DNA from: Bacteroidales bacterium
GTDB taxonomy: Bacteria > Bacteroidota > Bacteroidia > Bacteroidales > B18-G4
Assembly (NCBI GenBank): GCA_023132505.1
Contig: JAGLYE010000089.1
Location: forward strand, 1-6,485
Length of the DNA stretch: 6,485 nt
Direction: 5' to 3'
The notes beneath the pieces were generated by a model that was given only the letters and a program-made list of their open reading frames with translations, did not search any database and was not told the origin of the DNA. Made by a program: the position numbers and the translations under genes. Shown here one piece after another: positions 6,214 to 6,485 of this stretch. How positions within the stretch are numbered: position 1 is the first letter of the stretch; each line of letters opens with the position of its first letter.

Positions 6214-6244
6214 CCCTGTACCTTGCACCCTGAACCCTGCACCC
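6214..6244. repeat. Tandem 7-base repeat, consensus CCCTGNA
   Basis: Four units start at 6214, 6221, 6228 and 6235, with CCC of a fifth at 6242. The fourth position departs once (CCTTGCA) and the sixth base varies among T, C and A. The same unit, reverse-complemented (TNCAGGG), recurs at 6461-6485, so the two arrays form a long-range inverted pair about 220 bases apart. Confidence 0.75.
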
Positions 6245-6261
6245 AATTCGCTGATGATGAA

Positions 6262-6283
6262 GATCGGATAGATCCTGCCGATC
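6262..6283. repeat. Hairpin GATCGG-N10-CCGATC
   Basis: Perfect 6-base arms (6262-6267 and 6278-6283) surround a 10-base loop that itself contains GATC; the right arm overlaps the small palindrome CCGATCGG (6278-6285). It lies in the predicted leader of the membrane protein gene. It could be part of a larger dispersed intergenic element with the adjoining array. Function unknown. Confidence 0.35.
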
Positions 6284-6378
6284 GGTCCCCTTAATTTTGT
6301 TTTTCTAAACATAATCCAGTTTTGGTTTTCATTCTTTATTGGTTCAAAGATTATATACTTCAAAAAATGTGAACTTTG

Positions 6379-6409
6379 CAAATATATGGTAATCAATAAC
6401 GTTTGTCAA
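6379..6409 (-). promoter_or_regulatory. Predicted Bacteroidota-type promoter of the minus-strand three-gene unit
   Basis: Read on the minus strand, TTG (6409-6407), a 20-base spacer and TATATTTG (6386-6379) match the -33/-7 pattern; the -7 sequence is identical to that of the XRE gene. Transcription would start near 6374. No other TAnnTTTG motif was found between here and the ATG at 6142, nor in the gaps 5223-5302 or 2803-2825, which favours a single promoter for the three genes. Confidence 0.6.
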
Positions 6410-6460
6410 GTTTTTTTGTAATTATTTTACTTTTTTGTTCTTATACAATTAATATATTAT

Positions 6461-6485
6461 GGGTTCAGGGGGCAGGGTTCAGGGG
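6461..6485. repeat. Tandem 7-base repeat, consensus TNCAGGG, cut by window edge
   Basis: Three units start at 6464, 6471 and 6478, preceded by GGG (6461-6463) and followed by the beginning of another at 6485. Two are TTCAGGG and the middle one is GGCAGGG. The unit is the reverse complement of the CCCTGNA array at 6214-6244. The array probably continues beyond the window. Confidence 0.7.

Larger units (their letters stand above)
6143..6378 (-). other. Long predicted 5' leader without a gene
   Basis: If transcription starts from the promoter at 6379-6409, about 230 bases precede the ATG at 6142. The stretch holds a GC-rich palindrome, a 7-base repeat array and a weaker hairpin, listed separately. 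A minus-strand frame of 79 codons (6157-6396) crosses all of these, and its second half is only a translation of the repeats. I do not believe it is a gene. I recognise no riboswitch class. Confidence 0.45.

Noticed and set aside
6157..6396. Minus-strand frame of 79 codons reading MITIYLQSSHFLKY and onward
   Set aside because: Its start lies in the predicted promoter, it passes through the hairpin, the 7-base array and the palindrome, and it overlaps the next gene's start. The second half is simply translated repeat.

Overview
The window looks like chromosomal DNA of a Bacteroidota member, probably an environmental one. The evidence is the Prs and L25 sequences, three promoter-like sites of the Bacteroidota type (TTTG or TTG, about 20 bases, then TAnnTTTG), A/T-rich start contexts without a clear Shine-Dalgarno, and intergenic spaces full of short repeats. 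The assignment rests on reading motifs by eye; no database search was made.

Layout. (1) 1-1116, minus strand: housekeeping pair prs (ribose-phosphate pyrophosphokinase) followed by the start of rplY/ctc (ribosomal protein L25), the latter cut by the window edge. (2) 1117-1339: divergent intergenic region with a minus-strand promoter for prs, a plus-strand promoter for the next gene, an array of 7-base repeats and a palindrome over the -33 element of the plus-strand promoter. (3) 1340-2027, plus strand: a compact two-gene unit, a small XRE-type repressor-like protein and a four-helix membrane protein with a cytoplasmic LDERE motif. (4) 2028-2205: convergent gap with a large imperfect inverted repeat made of CACAGAG-like words. 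(5) 2206-6142, minus strand: three genes in one direction that may form an operon. In order of transcription they are a membrane protein with an unrecognised C-terminal domain, a large secreted transglutaminase-like protein ending in TPRs, and a winged-helix DNA-binding protein. A promoter at 6379-6409 would give the first of these a leader of about 230 bases. (6) 6143-6485: non-coding leader and upstream region with palindromes and two 7-base arrays in opposite orientation.

How the parts may work together. prs and rplY serve nucleotide/PRPP supply and translation. The XRE/membrane-protein pair looks like a self-regulated module in which the membrane protein could modulate or respond to the regulator; this is inference. 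The three-gene minus-strand unit joins an inner-membrane protein, an exported enzyme-like protein with an intact Cys-His-Asp triad, and a transcription factor. It may be an envelope function with its own regulator, but the substrate is unknown.

The most unusual feature is that four intergenic sites carry tandem repeats with the same period (7 bases) but, in part, different sequences. I found no clear new defence, CRISPR or mobile system.
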